Assembly (NCBI GenBank): GCA_907165275.2
Contig: OU015660.1
Span: 8,868,501 to 8,932,500 of the forward strand
DNA from: Zygaena filipendulae
Taxonomy: Eukaryota > Arthropoda > Insecta > Lepidoptera > Zygaenidae
Reading direction: 5' to 3'
DNA: 64,000 nt
Part shown: positions 10,260-22,370 of the stretch, one piece after another
Layout of the letters: every line of letters starts with the position of its first letter
Numbering within the stretch: the stretch's first letter is position 1
Notes under the pieces: model-generated
Databases searched by the model: none
The model's input: the letters and a program-made list of their open reading frames with translations, nothing else
Told to the model about the DNA's origin: nothing
Translations under genes and position numbers: made by a program

Positions 10260-10686
10260 ACGTACGTAGTTACGTTCGTTCAGCAAGGTAGATGAACTTT
10301 CAATGTCATTTCATGCATCGTCTCTTTTACTCATTGCAACTCGAAGGCATTACGAAGTCTTGGTACGTTTCTGACTGAATATTTGTCCACGTGCCAAACA
10401 TTTGGAATCCACCAGCGCCGGAGGGTGAAAGACTTCTAAATATTCAAATCACGCATTCGTTTGGGTTTGCAAGAAGTTATAAGAAAGTGTGATAGCGAAG
10501 GGTGAAAATGGTACCCTGTTTTTAATGTATTAAACATGCACTTCCTTGTGGGCTTTGTTTTGTTGACCAGCTGTTGGTGAGGAGTATTATTTATACGTAT
10601 TTATATTTATTTAAATAGGTAAGTAGGTAGGTATACTATCTTTTAAAAGTTTTATTACTGTTTTAGTCATTACTATTTTAGTTAAT

Positions 10687-10845
10687 ACTAGCTGTCGCCT
10701 GCGGTAATTTCAGAGTTCCCGCGAGAATTCCAGGATAAACTTTAGATGTAAACCTTTCTTATGAATCACTCTATCTATTGGTGAATAGAGTATGAAAATC
10801 CGTTTTGCAGTTTATGAGTTTATTGCGAATAGACAGGGGAAGCGA
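10687..10845 (-). repeat. Family A variant, minus strand
   Basis: It begins ACTAGCTGTCGCCTGCGG and carries AGTTCCCGCGAGAATTCC, then CACTCTATCTATTGGTGAA and GAGTTTATTGCGAATAGAC. This subtype recurs at 15411, 33186 and 33369. Confidence 0.7.
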
Positions 10846-10849
10846 CTTA

Positions 10850-11625
10850 ATTTTATAGGTACTATGTGGTAAAGACTGACAAACAACGCACTTCCAACTC
10901 TAACCGCAGAAGTGTTGAAGTTTTGTGCAAGGCTACTTTTCAGCAAGCACTAGACATTGGTTCTTTGGAAACTTATAAGGATGTGAAAAAGGGTACACGG
11001 TAGGCAGGTACACGTACACCGCTAGCAAAAACGTGGGAAACAGCAAAGCCTGTTCAAAAAAAAAAGCTTTCAATTCGACATAAAAGTGTATTTTTTTTGC
11101 GATTTTTTTTTCAGTTAATTCAGCGTTCCAGTAATAATATCTGTTAACAATTTCTTTCCCTTACCTCCATTTCTCATTCGATATGTAAATAAGTTATAAC
11201 TGAGATGCCACGGAAAAGTAAACCGTAACTTCTTTTCGCGCGTCACACCGACCATTATTTATTACTCAAATAGGAAAAAAGTTTCGACGGAAAATGTATC
11301 TTCCAGGATAACATAATTTATGGTGGGGTTGTCCACCGGGGCGTATGAAAGGTCTAACGGGTCCAAAGGTTTGGACAATTCAGTGTTTAATCACTACCCA
11401 TGATACGGGTAGAGTCTGTCCGACTATTTCGTGACCTCAAATTTGGTCGGCAACAGGATAAAGCTCTTTTGTAATGGTGGCTGTGGCAAAAACTTAAAAA
11501 TCAATAAATGTAATAGGGGAGGAAAATTGTATAAAGAATAGGTAAGTAGGTAGGTCTATCAAAGCCCAGTCGTAACTACAGAAGTCAGAAACATGATATT
11601 TGGATCGAGACCTCCTTTTATAACT
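10850..11625. other. No feature recognised
   Basis: AT-rich with scattered GTAGGTAGG motifs. No gene or paired repeat is visible. Confidence 0.35.
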
Positions 11626-11627
11626 TA

Positions 11628-11795
11628 ACTAGCTCTTCTCTGCGGTTTCGCTTGCGGTAATTCCGAAGTTCTCGCTACAATGCCGGGACAAAAAGTACCA
11701 TAATATGTCCTTGTCTGTACCAATGACATTGTGTACCTAATTGATAATGATCGGTTGAGGACTGAGGCGTGAAAGCGTAACAAACAAAGGTAGAT
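11628..11795 (-). repeat. Family A repeat, minus strand
   Basis: ACTAGCTCTTCTCTGCGG, then GGGACAAAAAGTACCATAAT and GGCGTGAAAGCGTAACAAAC, in the reversed order of the family. Confidence 0.7.
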
Positions 11796-11799
11796 AGAT

Positions 11800-13285
11800 C
11801 ATTCATTACTACGTATGTACGTATTATCATTATGAATTACTACGTAGTCTACGTAGCGACTAGAAAAAGGGTCTTCGCATACACTATGGGTGGTCACCGA
11901 GCAGAAGAGGAGTCAAAAATTGTAAAAAAAAATGGGTCACGTAGTATGGGTAGGACGTAGGTATGTTCCCCTATGACATGACATGGCCTAAGGCATGACT
12001 GTGTAATGTGTATAAACTCTTTGTATGTGTTACGAATTTGTGTCAATAGCAAATGGATTACCCAGCCTTGATATCCACCGAGCTTGATCAAGTATGTCGA
12101 GTTGACATTGCAGATAGATTCAAGTGTCGATTGTAAATCGATTCTCTTGTTTCCATTTCGATACAAGTGTTGGTATTGATATTTGATTACGACTCTTATG
12201 TTTTGGTGATCTACTCCTGATAGACGATATTTGATTAATCGGAATGGCTTTATTTGTGGCCAACCAAAGTGCGGCCGGTCACTATTCTACACCAAAATTT
12301 ATCTCGTTTCTTTTCTTTGAAGAAAGCTTCAAAAGTGAATCGATCGTCGAAGCGGTAAACTAAAGAAAATAATTTAAAAAAGTGTATCCGAATAAGATAG
12401 TGTTCGTCCTATTAGCAAAAGTTGTATCTACAGAATAATCAGGTTCGCTAACCACAAGATTACTACCCCTGTGATTACTGCGTCTACCTTCTTCTTTTTC
12501 TTCTTATAGACTTACGCATACGATGCATTTAGCCAGTTTCAAGTAAAATAAATGTACAAGTTTATCTAGATTACATTCTTGTACGATTTGGAATTGCAAA
12601 CCATGTGCTATAGTTTGCAAAATCTTTCTCGGAGCTCTTGGAAGACACCAAAGAAATCAGCTCAAGACATCATATGTATATGTTTTTGCGTACCTATATA
12701 TAAAAAACTGTGAATGTTATTGTCCCATACAGTACCATACGTGTATAACACAAGAAAGTCTACTTTTAACAATTTTTTTAACGACATAAAAATAAATGAC
12801 GGAACCACCATCTACGATTCCCGTCATAAACCATTTGCCTACATTTCCCCTGATTGGTAAATAATATTACATAATATGTATATCAGTCAAAAAACATAAT
12901 AATTTGTTTGTAGCTAGACGCCATATTGAGTTGATCGGCATTGAATGAGACCAATCCGTCTTACTGACTGAACATATTGAACACCTGTTGTTTGTTATTC
13001 TGCATCGCCCTCGGTGGAGCTGTTTTTCAATGTAGATACTAGATACAAATAAAGAAGTATAGTATCTACACAGTAAATTCCCCTTCTATTTTTTTTTTAA
13101 GTTGTGACAAAATAAGAATGGTTAAAAATATATTCAAGCTTCTTTATTTAAATTCAATTTTTCTTTTTTATGGTAAATAAGGTGCATAAGGATTAAGATG
13201 GATCCTGTACGTCTCGTCCAAATGCCAAGAGATGCAAAGCTGTAATTGCAAGGCTTGTCCAGCACAGCTATATAACAGATCGCTA
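11800..13285. other. No gene recognised
   Basis: A stretch of mixed AT-rich sequence. I see no open frame with coding character, no SINE head and no long inverted repeat. Confidence 0.35.
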
Positions 13286-13290
13286 CTTAT

Positions 13291-13475
13291 TTACAAACAT
13301 TATAAATGCGAAATTAACTCTGTCTGTCTGTTACACTTTCACGCCTTAACGACTCAACCAATCATCATGAAATTTAGTACACACGTTGTCAGAGATACAG
13401 AGAAGGACATAGGGTACTTTTTATCCCGAAATTCCTTCGGGAACTCCGAAATTAACGCTGGTGAAATCTCGAATA
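13291..13475 (+). repeat. Family A repeat
   Basis: ACATTATAAATGCGAAATTA, CTGTCTGTCTGTTAC, CACGCCTTAACG, GAAGGACATAGGGTAC and AATTCCTTCGGGAACT. The terminal CAGCTAGT is replaced by unrelated sequence. Confidence 0.75.
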
Positions 13476-14121
13476 GTTTTGCATAAGTATATACACGTTG
13501 TAATAATATTATAATAATAATATTACTATATCTGCAACAACTGCGTACCTACCTACCCTGAAAGAAGGCGCGATTGAAGCGACAAGAGAAGTATATCAGA
13601 GTTCAAATATGAAAAAAGGAATATTCCTCATACGTATACATCCCCAAGTCATACCGTATTATCGTTTGGTTCATTAAACAAAGGTATGGATGGTGTGTTT
13701 CGGGATAAAATATCTTACTTTGAAGGAAAGCTGATTCTAATTTTGTGCATGAATTGTTGCGTGACGTGTGTGTGCCGAGTACTCTCGATCTTCATCTGTT
13801 CTTTTGTGCTTAGATTTCCGTATTTTTAAAAGAACTTCCAAAAAGGAGGAGGTTCTGCATTCGGCTGTAGGTATGTATGTTTTTTTTATACATAAATAAA
13901 TCATATTTTTTCATGTTATAAGAAAAAAATAAATATTAATGGTTACATGGTTTCACCAGCAAAAATTAAGAGATTCTCTCGGGATTTGTCTATCTGTCTG
14001 TTCATCCAACAAAAATGATTCAAATTAAAAAAAGAAAACGTTAGCATTTAATCAAAACATACAACTTTAGAGCGACACAAAACGAAAACGACAAAAACGC
14101 TAGAAAATCGTGCATAGAATA

Positions 14122-14250
14122 TAATAGAAAGAAAGAAAAAAAGATTTATTGAAAAGACCTTGACTCAGCTTTATGTCGTCAGTGTGGGGATAATATTATA
14201 CAAAAATAAATAATATTATACCTATATAAAAATAAAACACGGCATTTTAA
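14122..14250 (-). mobile_element. LINE 3' end remnant, minus strand
   Basis: On the minus strand it reads CAATAAATCTTTTTTTC followed by a TTTC-rich tail, the typical poly(A)-like end of an insect LINE. The body toward 14250 is AT-rich, with no coding left. Confidence 0.4.
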
Positions 14251-14464
14251 ATTTATAGAAAATCGCAATAATTTCAACAACAATTTCTATTTAGGCCGGC
14301 TCAAAGGCCCTCGAAAAGTTGTTCAAATTAATGTTGAAAGCATGTTTAATCCTTTCGTTGGTAATTATAATGAAATTTGTCGCACATACGTAGGTACGTC
14401 TGTTCGTGAGATAAAAAGTAGTAACCCACTTTTGATATCGCGTAGGAGTATAGCTAATTTCATT

Positions 14465-14700
14465 CTGAGGGGCTATTACGTAACTATTGTGTCTATCATT
14501 TTTCGGTTGCAATCAAACACATGGCTGTTTTGTAATTACAATATGCAAGTTTTGACAACTACAATATCTACTAATCAACGAAAATAAACATACTTCAAAA
14601 GTTGAAGCTCTCCAAACATGATTAATTAATCACAAAATCGCTATATTTCTCATTGAAACTGAAATGTGATAGCAACAAAAGTTACATAATTGCCCTGCTG
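14465..14700 (+). mobile_element. MITE with ~34-bp imperfect inverted ends, copy 1
   Basis: The left end CTGAGGGGCTATTACGTAAC pairs with the complement of the right end, which reads CAGCAGGGCAATTATGTAAC. Similarity continues through CTATCA. The interior includes TTTTTCGGTTGCAATC. Copies occur at 44081-44405 (reversed) and 56520-56636 (partial). Confidence 0.65.
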
Positions 14701-14769
14701 TTGTATTAATTAAACGAGTACCTACCTAGGTATCTACCTATAATATTCTTGATTTATTTATTATTTGAG

Positions 14770-14858
14770 AAGCTGTTCTCCGCGACTTCACGCACGTTAA
14801 TTTTGGAGATCCCGCGTGAATTCTGGGATGAAAATACTCTACAATGTAGTGTTTTTAT
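14770..14858 (-). repeat. Family A fragment, minus strand
   Basis: AGCTGTTCTCCGCGACTTCA, then GAGATCCCGCGTGAATTC. It keeps only the CAGCTAGT-proximal end. Confidence 0.65.
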
Positions 14859-15410
14859 CACAAAATAGGTACCTATTTCTAATTTTCATAAGTTGTTTAT
14901 ACCTATTATAATAATTTTCAATAATGTTACATTTATTATCTACCCTATAGTGGCTTCCTGCGGCTTCTCCCGCAATGTTTGTTTAAAGAATCCGAAGATT
15001 CTTGAAACAAACTTTGAACACAATTTATGCGTTACATCAAGACTTAACACAAAAAGTATTTTAGTAACTAAAAGTATTTTCATTGCCTTACTAAGCACTA
15101 CTGCTCAAATAATTGTGACGACCAAAAGATTTAGGTATTCGTCAATCGTCATTACCATTTCATTAAAATAAAAAGCTTTTTCCAAGAAAATTTTTAATTA
15201 CTAAGTAGATCTTAAGGTATTCACCTACTTATAGGACGACATTTCGTCTCGGCGTTATAAGTCTACTTTGAAATTATAATGCGGCGTTATGCTAAAAGAA
15301 GTAGCAAAGGATTTGGTGAATATTTTTAAGCTTATCCGCCGTTATACATAATGCAAAAATGTTGAAGCGATAAATGAATCAAGTCTATCAATGTTATAAG
15401 TTAACTTGAT

Positions 15411-15571
15411 GTCCCCCACAGTTTCGCTCGCGATAATTTCGGGGTTCCCGCGGGAACTCCAGGATAAGCTAAACATTTAAACCTTCCTCTTGAAACACTC
15501 TATCTATTGGTAAAAACTGCATAAAATCAGTTACGTTTTGAGTTCATCGCTAACGAACGGACAGACAGACA
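15411..15571 (-). repeat. Family A variant, minus strand
   Basis: GTTTCGCTCGCGATAATTTC, GTTCCCGCGGGAACTCCAGG, CACTCTATCTATTGG and a run of GACAGACA. Same subtype as 10687. Confidence 0.7.
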
Positions 15572-15689
15572 CTGAGAGAAAAATAGAGACTCCTTCGTGA
15601 AAGTTCGCGACCGAAAGTTCCCCACCGAAGATCGGTCTTAAGTATTTCTGCTACCGTTGTTCCATTAGGCACCACATTTGATCACAAAA

Positions 15690-15850
15690 CTCGTCTGTAG
15701 TTTGCACTTCATTGACACCGCGCAGGGTCGGTCGCTATGCCTGCTGCATGCTGGTCACTGACATTGTGTCGCCAAAACATCTTTCAGACCACCGAAGAGG
15801 TTTCGATCACCCTGCAGCTCTAATGGATTTCTCTCCGTGGACAGACGCAG
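15690..15850 (+). repeat. Unclassified repeat shared with 25960-26100
   Basis: GGTCACTGACATTGTGTCGC and ACATCTTTCAGACCACCGAA match the reverse complement of 25980-26075. No terminal structure was resolved. Confidence 0.55.
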
Positions 15851-15885
15851 CGAAGGATTTTATTTTAAAATAAGGAAGTGCTGAA

Positions 15886-16095
15886 AGCACCGTTGGTTTA
15901 GTGGTAAGGTGACAGCAAAACGGTTCGATCCCCGCGCTAGAGTAAACAGTTATGTGGTGAACATGAACGTTGGTTTTTACTCTGAATCTGGGTGTTTAAT
16001 ATGTAACATAAGTATTATTTATCACTTGTACCAGACAGTATAAGCTCTGCTTAGTTTGGAACCAGGTGGCGATGTGTGGTAATGTCCAAGCATCA
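15886..16095 (+). repeat. tRNA-headed SINE
   Basis: CACCGTTGGTTTAGTGG provides an A-box and GGTTCGATCCCC (15922-15933) a B-box. The body includes CTGAATCTGGGTGTTTAATA and AGCTCTGCTTAGTTTGG, common in lepidopteran SINEs as I recall. The head is shared with 47807 and 44562. Confidence 0.75.
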
Positions 16096-16527
16096 TTTAA
16101 AGCAACCAATAATATGTATTTGATTGTATCTTTCTTACCGGGTGATGTCGGCGACAAAGCCCTTTGAATAAATTAAAAACGAAAAGTGACATCACCTAAA
16201 GCTCTAGGCACTCCGATTGCTCTTAAGGATGATCATCATCATCATCATCGTCAATACGTAAGAGATGTAACTGCTGGAAAAGACTTCCCTGAGAAACCTC
16301 AAGATTTACCGATTAAAAAAAAACATGTTATTTGAAAAGTATAAAATGTTTCTACTATTTGTCGTCAGTGTTGCAAAATATTATATTTCGAAAGACTTCT
16401 TTTGCGTTTACAAAAGGTGATCTAATCACAAAAACATTTGCACATAAAAACATAATATGTACCTACTCGTATATGTAGAGAAACGGTTCCTTCCATTTTC
16501 AGTGCGATTAAGAATAGCATTATATTA

Positions 16528-16595
16528 TTATGGATAGTTAGTTATAACTTGTAACTAAGTATCCATAATATCCGACCTTATAACTTATAAGGTCG
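16528..16595. repeat. Two adjacent hairpins
   Basis: 16528-16568 pairs TTATGGATA with TATCCATAA and TTAGTTA with TAACTAA. 16573-16595 is CGACCTTATA, ACT, TATAAGGTCG, a perfect 10-bp stem. Confidence 0.5.
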
Positions 16596-16647
16596 ATAAC
16601 CGCGATGATATACGTATAATAATCGGATTTCACGGTCAACGCCCGTC

Positions 16648-16848
16648 ATGAAAAAATTGCGTCGCAGTTGTCGGTTTTACAAGAGATTGATTGATATTCC
16701 CCGACCACATGGCAAGCGAATTGAAGACGGGAGTAACGTCGTCTATTTTGAAAGGAAAATGCCCGCCTACCAAAATATTGTAAAAGATGTTCTTTGCGAA
16801 TGGAGGGCCTTGAAGAGATATTTCACAGTGAGTAGTAAAATTGAATAG
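16648..16848 (+). other. Short open frame, possible exon remnant
   Basis: A 66-codon frame rich in Lys, Arg and Tyr (for example KDVLCEWRALKRYF) sits in otherwise stop-rich DNA, and a donor-like GTGAGT occurs at 16829. I do not recognise it. It could be chance or a worn coding fragment. Confidence 0.2.
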
Positions 16849-17092
16849 ATCGGTAATAATTTTAGAGTAATCCTTTTATGAGGAATCCTAACTCCTATCA
16901 TTATTTGTCATAATATGGATATAATTTAATGACGTGACAATTAACAGATAGGTACCTGTTTTCCTCAAATGAGGTTAGGGCTATGACCAATCACATCCCT
17001 TGTCTTGTATGGGCAGAGGATTGAATAATCTCAAACGTTTTAGATAACATAAGTAAATAAATTAGTATTCTGAGCCGTAATAAATATGGCCT

Positions 17093-17252
17093 ACTAGCTG
17101 TTCCCTGAGGAAATTCCTTGGTGAAAAGTATCCTGTATACCTTTTCTGTACTATGCAAAATTTCATGATTATTGCTTAAGTAGTTATGGCTTGGAAGCGT
17201 AACAAAAACCAAACCACCAAACAAAATCACATTCACATTTATAATACTAGCT
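17093..17252 (-). repeat. Family A repeat, minus strand, internally deleted
   Basis: ACTAGCTGTTCCCTGAGG, GAAAAGTATCCTGTATACC, CAAAATTTCATGATTATTGC, and the end CACATTTATAATACTAG. Confidence 0.7.
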
Positions 17253-17953
17253 ATGTAGTTAAGATGAATTTCATTGAAACATATCAAATATTAAAACGCT
17301 AAGTTCCAACCTGGATTTAAGTCCATAAGAAATCAAAGGCGCCAAGGTCATTGCCAAAATAAAGAAAATCCCGGAATTTTATACAGCTAGTATATTATTA
17401 AATTATTAATTATTTATTATTATAAATCATAATTGTATAAGTATTGTAAGTTTGAACAGATAATCTAATAGATAATTAATTAAATAGAAGACAATCTCTA
17501 CATTACTGAACCAATCCTGAAAATACCTTTACTAATAACGTAATGCCTTTAAGTAACGTTACCTTCATCCTAGAACGATAGGTTCCCGAGTGAATTTGAA
17601 AATTCACATTGGTGAAACTGCGTAACACCCAACTTGCTCCCATGAGCAAGTCCATGTCCATACATAACGCGTATCGAGCTTGAGTTGAGATGCGCTTAAT
17701 AATACGGATTCTTGTACCCACAGCGTTTCAGTTCAGACCGCTCACATGTAAACTTTAATTTCCTGAACCTAACGGGTCGCGCTCCAGACTTCGTTATTGT
17801 CTTAGTGCTTTTGTTTTGAAAGCTTAAGTCATCTCCGTTGTGAGAGCAAAAGCAATTGTCTTGTGCGGTTCTTTCTAACTGCATACGTACGATACGACTA
17901 TATACATATTATGTGTTACATTGATAAAAATATTTTGAAATTATAAATGTATC

Positions 17954-18060
17954 TACTAGTCGATTTTTCACGGTTTTGCTCGCCTTAATTTTGAAGTTTC
18001 CATGGGAATTCTGGGATTAAAATCTCCCTTAGAGACACTGTAGCTCTCTATTAGAGAAAT
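17954..18060 (-). repeat. Family A fragment, minus strand
   Basis: CACGGTTTTGCTCGCCTTAA, CCATGGGAATTCTGGGATTA and GACACTGTAGCTCTCTAT. Confidence 0.6.
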
Positions 18061-18068
18061 ATACTTAT

Positions 18069-18234
18069 ATTATTATAAAAATGGATTGCTGTTCGCTTGT
18101 CTCGCTAAAACTCAAGAATCGCTGGACCGATTTGACTAATTCTGATCTTGAAATATTTATGGAAGTACAGGGAAGGTTTGTATTAAAGAAATTTGGGAGT
18201 TCCTACGGGAATTATGAAACTCACGCACAGTTAG
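18069..18234 (+). repeat. Family A variant with CTAAAACTCAAGAATCGCTGG
   Basis: It starts at an ATTATAAAAATGGATTGCTG type 5' end and carries CAAGAATCGCTGGACCGATT and GGGAGTTCCTACGGGAATTA. The same subtype occurs reversed at 59684-59876. Confidence 0.65.
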
Positions 18235-18324
18235 AATTTTCGTAAATCGATTCAGTAGTTTTTGAGTTTACCCATTACAAACATGCAACAATTCTTCTTT
18301 TTATAATATTAGTAGGTATAGTTA

Positions 18325-18650
18325 TGCTAGCTGGTGGTTTTACCTGCGCAATGTCGGCATTCCAGCAGGAACTCTTTGCATTAGAATGAAAGTACCATTT
18401 TTTAATTCCTAATTTACCTACTCGTAACTTTACTACACATCAAAATATAGCGTTTCCTCGCGGATTCATCCGCATGTATTTTGGTATTCCCACGGGAACT
18501 CCTTGTTCCGCGATGAAAACAACCCTCTGTCACTCGGGGATACTGTAAGCGCCTATCAGTGAACGAAAATCTAAAATAAGTTTAGTAGTTCTAGAGATTA
18601 CCCCCTACATCTGAACTTATAAACTTTATCTTTTTAATGCTAGTATGATT
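18325..18650 (-). repeat. Two adjacent family A fragments, minus strand
   Basis: Pieces at 18325-18393 (GCTAGCTGGTGGTTTTACC) and 18451-18650 (CTCGCGGATTCATCC, CACTCGGGGATACTGTAAGC). Confidence 0.55.
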
Positions 18651-19148
18651 AGAGTGCATTTATTTATTTACTTATTACGAATAACCAGAATAAAGTCTTC
18701 AATATCTTTTATACCTACTTCCTAATACAAAAACATAATAACCAAAAAAAAAACACAATTTGCATTTTTTCTTCCAAATAATCGTAGCAAAATAATGAAA
18801 TTCTAACTCCTAATCCAATAGGGTATTAACTAAGATTGTTGTTTTGAAACCAAATTTGCAAATTTCCAAGAGTTTCGGGTGTGCTGCTTAACTTTCATAC
18901 CCTTGGCTTCCTTTCTTACACCGCAACGGCGACGGTCCGGAACCCGGTCGGCTTTTCAAAGGAGTAGGTAGGTACTACCTACTTTTAATATTACAATAAC
19001 TTCCGAATTATGATGCTTATATTCGCGCCAAGTTACGTTTGAAGTAGGATTAAGATTCGCTATACTTATAGCGGAGCTGTTACGACTTGCGAGCGCTTAG
19101 TAGATTTGTCATTTTGTTTGTTTATTGAAATCCATCTAGCCTAAACTA

Positions 19149-19347
19149 TCTTTACTAACATTATAAATACGAAATTGAGTTTGTGTTTGTTTGTTTGCTA
19201 TCACGCCTTAACGGCTCAACCGATCATCACCAAATTTTGCATGCACGTTTTCAGGGATACAAAGCAGGACATAGGGTACTTCATATCCCGTAAATCCCGC
19301 GGGAACTCTGAAACTACCGCACGTGAAGCCGCGGGGATCAGCTAGTG
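19149..19347 (+). repeat. Family A repeat, near full length
   Basis: ACATTATAAATACGAAATTG, CACGCCTTAACGGCTCAACC, GGACATAGGGTACTTC, TCCCGCGGGAACTCTG and CCGCGGGGATCAGCTAGT. Confidence 0.8.
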
Positions 19348-19374
19348 ATATTTAAAGGGGAAAGATTTTATTTT

Positions 19375-19533
19375 TTGGGTGTTACGATTTAACACAAAAA
19401 CTACCGAACCAATTTCAAAATTTCTTACACTATTAGAATGCTACATTATCTCTGAGTAACATTAGCTATATAACCTGGAATTCCTTTGGGAACTCCAAAA
19501 TTACCACGGGTGAAACGGCGGGGAACAGCTAGT
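19375..19533 (+). repeat. Family A variant, tandem to the previous copy
   Basis: It lies head to tail with the copy ending at 19347. AACACAAAAACTACCGAACC, then CTTTGGGAACTCCAAAATTA and GGCGGGGAACAGCTAGTAG. Confidence 0.7.
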
Positions 19534-19615
19534 AGGTTACATGCGCGTTTCAAAAATATGGACAACAATGCAAAAACAATCAAAAAGATCCCTCTGTCTA
19601 CAGCTCTCTATCACC

Positions 19616-19735
19616 TAAAGGTTGCCTGAAAAAAATTGCCTTTAGGAATAAGGCCGCCTTTTGCTCTCTCCTTTCTTCCTATTTCATTTGTTAATTTTTA
19701 GTGTATTTGGTAATTTTCAGTAAAGTATATTTGAA
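19616..19735 (+). mobile_element. LINE 3' UTR remnant
   Basis: GGTTGCCTGAAAAAAATTGC and AATAAGGCCGCCTTTTGC, then a T-rich stretch ending CAGTAAAGTATATTTG. It is homologous to 53098-53220 and is a common lepidopteran LINE tail as I recall it. Confidence 0.5.
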
Positions 19736-19779
19736 TAAGAATGTTAGTCACCTTTTTACGACTTTTATGATTTAAAACA

Positions 19780-19959
19780 TGAAATGCGAAGTTTAGTTGT
19801 TTGTTTATTGTTACGCTTTCACGCCTTAACGGCTCAACTGATTATCATGAAATTTTGCATACTTGTTATCAGAAGTACTCAAATGGACTCAAGGTACTTT
19901 TTCTCTCGGGATTCCCGCGGAAACTCCGAAATTACCGCGGGTGAAATCGCCGGAAACAG
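19780..19959 (+). repeat. Family A repeat
   Basis: AAATGCGAAGTTTAGTTG, CACGCCTTAACGGCTCAACT, GGATTCCCGCGGAAACTCCG and GCGGGTGAAATCGCCGG. Confidence 0.75.
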
Positions 19960-20029
19960 AACAAACATCGTCTAAGTTATACCTCCATAGCAATATAGCA
20001 GTGGCTATCCGCGGGCCACAGCTAAAATA

Positions 20030-20190
20030 CGCAGGTAGTAAGCTGACCATATCTCCGCTTCGACTGTAACGGTGTCCTTGAACATTTTCGCGAACATTGC
20101 TCGGTCATCTAAATTATTCATCGCACGGTCCACTGCCGACCGTCCTGTCGCACTCAACTTTAGTATTCCCGCGTGTGTGGTGTATGTACT
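20030..20190 (-). other. Coding-like stretch, minus strand, unassigned
   Basis: On the minus strand the frame contains LSATGRSAVDRAMNNLDDRA and then MFAKMFKDTVTVEAEIWSAY without stops. It has higher GC and balanced codon use compared with its surroundings. I do not recognise the protein. It may be an exon or a retroelement scrap; no clear splice pair was settled. Confidence 0.25.
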
Positions 20191-20259
20191 TACGGAATAA
20201 TGTATTACGTTACTCCGTAATACGTACAACACGGGGGAAATTTTAAGCAAAGTCGACTA

Positions 20260-20990
20260 GCGGAAGAATGCATGAGCCAAAAAAATTATTCCGTTGTAAC
20301 ATAAACTTCATACGGTATGCATTTTTGAACGTGGTAAGGCCGAATGGGTACGATCAGTGTGGTGCATCTAGCTACAATATTATAATCTCCTTCTTCTACT
20401 TTTTTACTTTTTACTTGCAAAGCTGGGTCATCTTCTAAAAAATAATATCTAATTTTAGTTTTTTTACAAAAAAAAAAAAAAATATGCTAATCGATAACTC
20501 CGAAAATTAACGAGTAGGTATTAACAATCGTTTATACTAAATATTATCGTTAAAACATTTTGAAAACAAGAGTTTGTTGCTATAAGTACATTCTTTTTTT
20601 GTAATTATATTAGCTAATTTTTATTTTGGCCCTTCGAGAGTAAAATTTTAGTCGACAACGGAAGTAACGAAGCACGAACGCATAAATTTATTTTTTCATG
20701 TTAAGAAAGTGTTTATATTATAACTTCTTACTTGCGTACACGTAAATACACATACACGCCTACACGCTTTATTTTTTCTATCTACGAGTATTATATTTTT
20801 ATATTCTTTACAAAAAGAGCGGCAATTAGGCAAGGGTCGCGATATATCAAACAAGACAGGTGGCACATGTTGCAATGATGGCGGCAGCTCTAATGACGAC
20901 ATATAGCTTTAATGTCACGTTAATATTACATCATATAGGCGGTTATCAAATTAAATTTACATCAAATGTATAACAGTAGGTAGGTATATA
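20260..20990. other. No feature recognised
   Basis: AT-rich, with one A-tract at 20466-20480. Nothing I can name. Confidence 0.35.
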
Positions 20991-20996
20991 CGTAAC

Positions 20997-21065
20997 TAGC
21001 TGCTCCCCGCGGTTTCACCCGCGTTAATTTCAGAGTTCCCGCGAGAATTCCGAGAAAAAAGTACA
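20997..21065 (-). repeat. Family A end fragment, minus strand
   Basis: ACTAGCTGCTCCCCGCGG, TTCACCCGCGTTAATTTC and GTTCCCGCGAGAATTCC, then unrelated sequence. Confidence 0.7.
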
Positions 21066-21300
21066 GTCAGGTGACTGTCAATAGTCATGGACTTTTCTGT
21101 AAAATTACAAAACGTAAACAGCATACATAATATTATATCCGATTGCAAATTGGTATCATTAAATTATAATATAATGTAATTAATTATTTATTTAAGCTTG
21201 TATAGTTTACGTGTAATTTGTAGGTACATAAGTGCCTACTAATCGATTTTCCAATTTGACAAGATGGGTAATCTAGATATGCTGTTAGATTATACAGAAA

Positions 21301-21466
21301 AACTAGCTGTCCCCGCGGTTTCACCCGCGGTAATTTGGCAGTTACCGCCCGTGTCCCGAGATAAAATTAGGTACCCTATGTCCTTCTCTGTATCCCTGAC
21401 AACGTGCAGATATGCAAAAATTAATGGTGATCGGTCCAGCCGTTCCCATGTGATGCTGTGACTAAG
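21301..21466 (-). repeat. Family A repeat, minus strand
   Basis: AACTAGCTGTCCCCGCGG, GTACCCTATGTCCTTCTC, CCTGACAACGTGCAG and GGTGATCGGTCCAGCCG. Confidence 0.75.
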
Positions 21467-21494
21467 GGAAATAGGGATTCATTTTTATATAAGT

Positions 21495-21722
21495 ACTAGC
21501 TGTCCCCTGCGATTTCATCCGTGGTAATTTCGGAGTTCCCGCGGAGGTTGCGGGAAAAAAGTACTCTATGTCCTTCAATTCCCGAGGGAATTCCGGGATA
21601 AAAACTATCCTATCTTTTAAGTTGGACCATATTATAAACGGTTGCAAAATTTTATCAAAATCCGTTCAGTAGTTTCGGAGTCCATCGCGGACAAACAACG
21701 TGACACGTGATTTATATATATT
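21495..21722 (-). repeat. Family A variant, minus strand
   Basis: ACTAGCTGTCCCCTGCG, then two GAATTCC-type blocks, CTTTTAAGTTGGACCAT, AAAATCCGTTCAGTAGTTTC and CGGACAAACAACGTGACACG. The same subtype lies inverted at 23804-23963. Confidence 0.7.
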
Positions 21723-22370
21723 AGATAAGATAAGATAGGTATATAGATTACGTACCTAGTAGTAATGACAATCCAAGTTTCGTGCTTTTAATATACTTAA
21801 CGGTCTTTAGGTACATAATATGCTGATAAACGTTTGGCATTTAGTAAACGATAAAAGTATCCTCAAGGAGGCTCTACTTTGTTATTAAGAAATTACTAAT
21901 TGTTATTAATAATAGAAGAAAAGGTCCCCCAATATAGCCTATGAGAGATGAGAGTAATTTTTCCTCAAGGGGAAAAAAGGTACAAGCCATTATGGCGATA
22001 ATTTATAACAATTTGTTTAGCTTTGTGTGTACGAGCACTAACGTCCAAAGGTCATAATAAAAAACTAAATAAGGAAAGGAAAATAAGTTCAAATGTAAGG
22101 GGTTAATATGAAACAAAATGAAAAACTATCAAAGTAAGTACCTAAGTATGTTTTCCTCATAGTTCTACGGAATTATGAAAAATATCATACTCCATATTTT
22201 ATTTTTTGTGAAATTATTTATCAGCTGCATTCCTATATGCTAGCATTCGAAATAATTGTCAAAATCAAGGGTTAACAGATATCAACTTTATCTATTGCAA
22301 TTTATATCTAGACAATAAGAAAAAATGACCTTTGATCTATGCATCTATTTGTATACGTCATGTATACATA

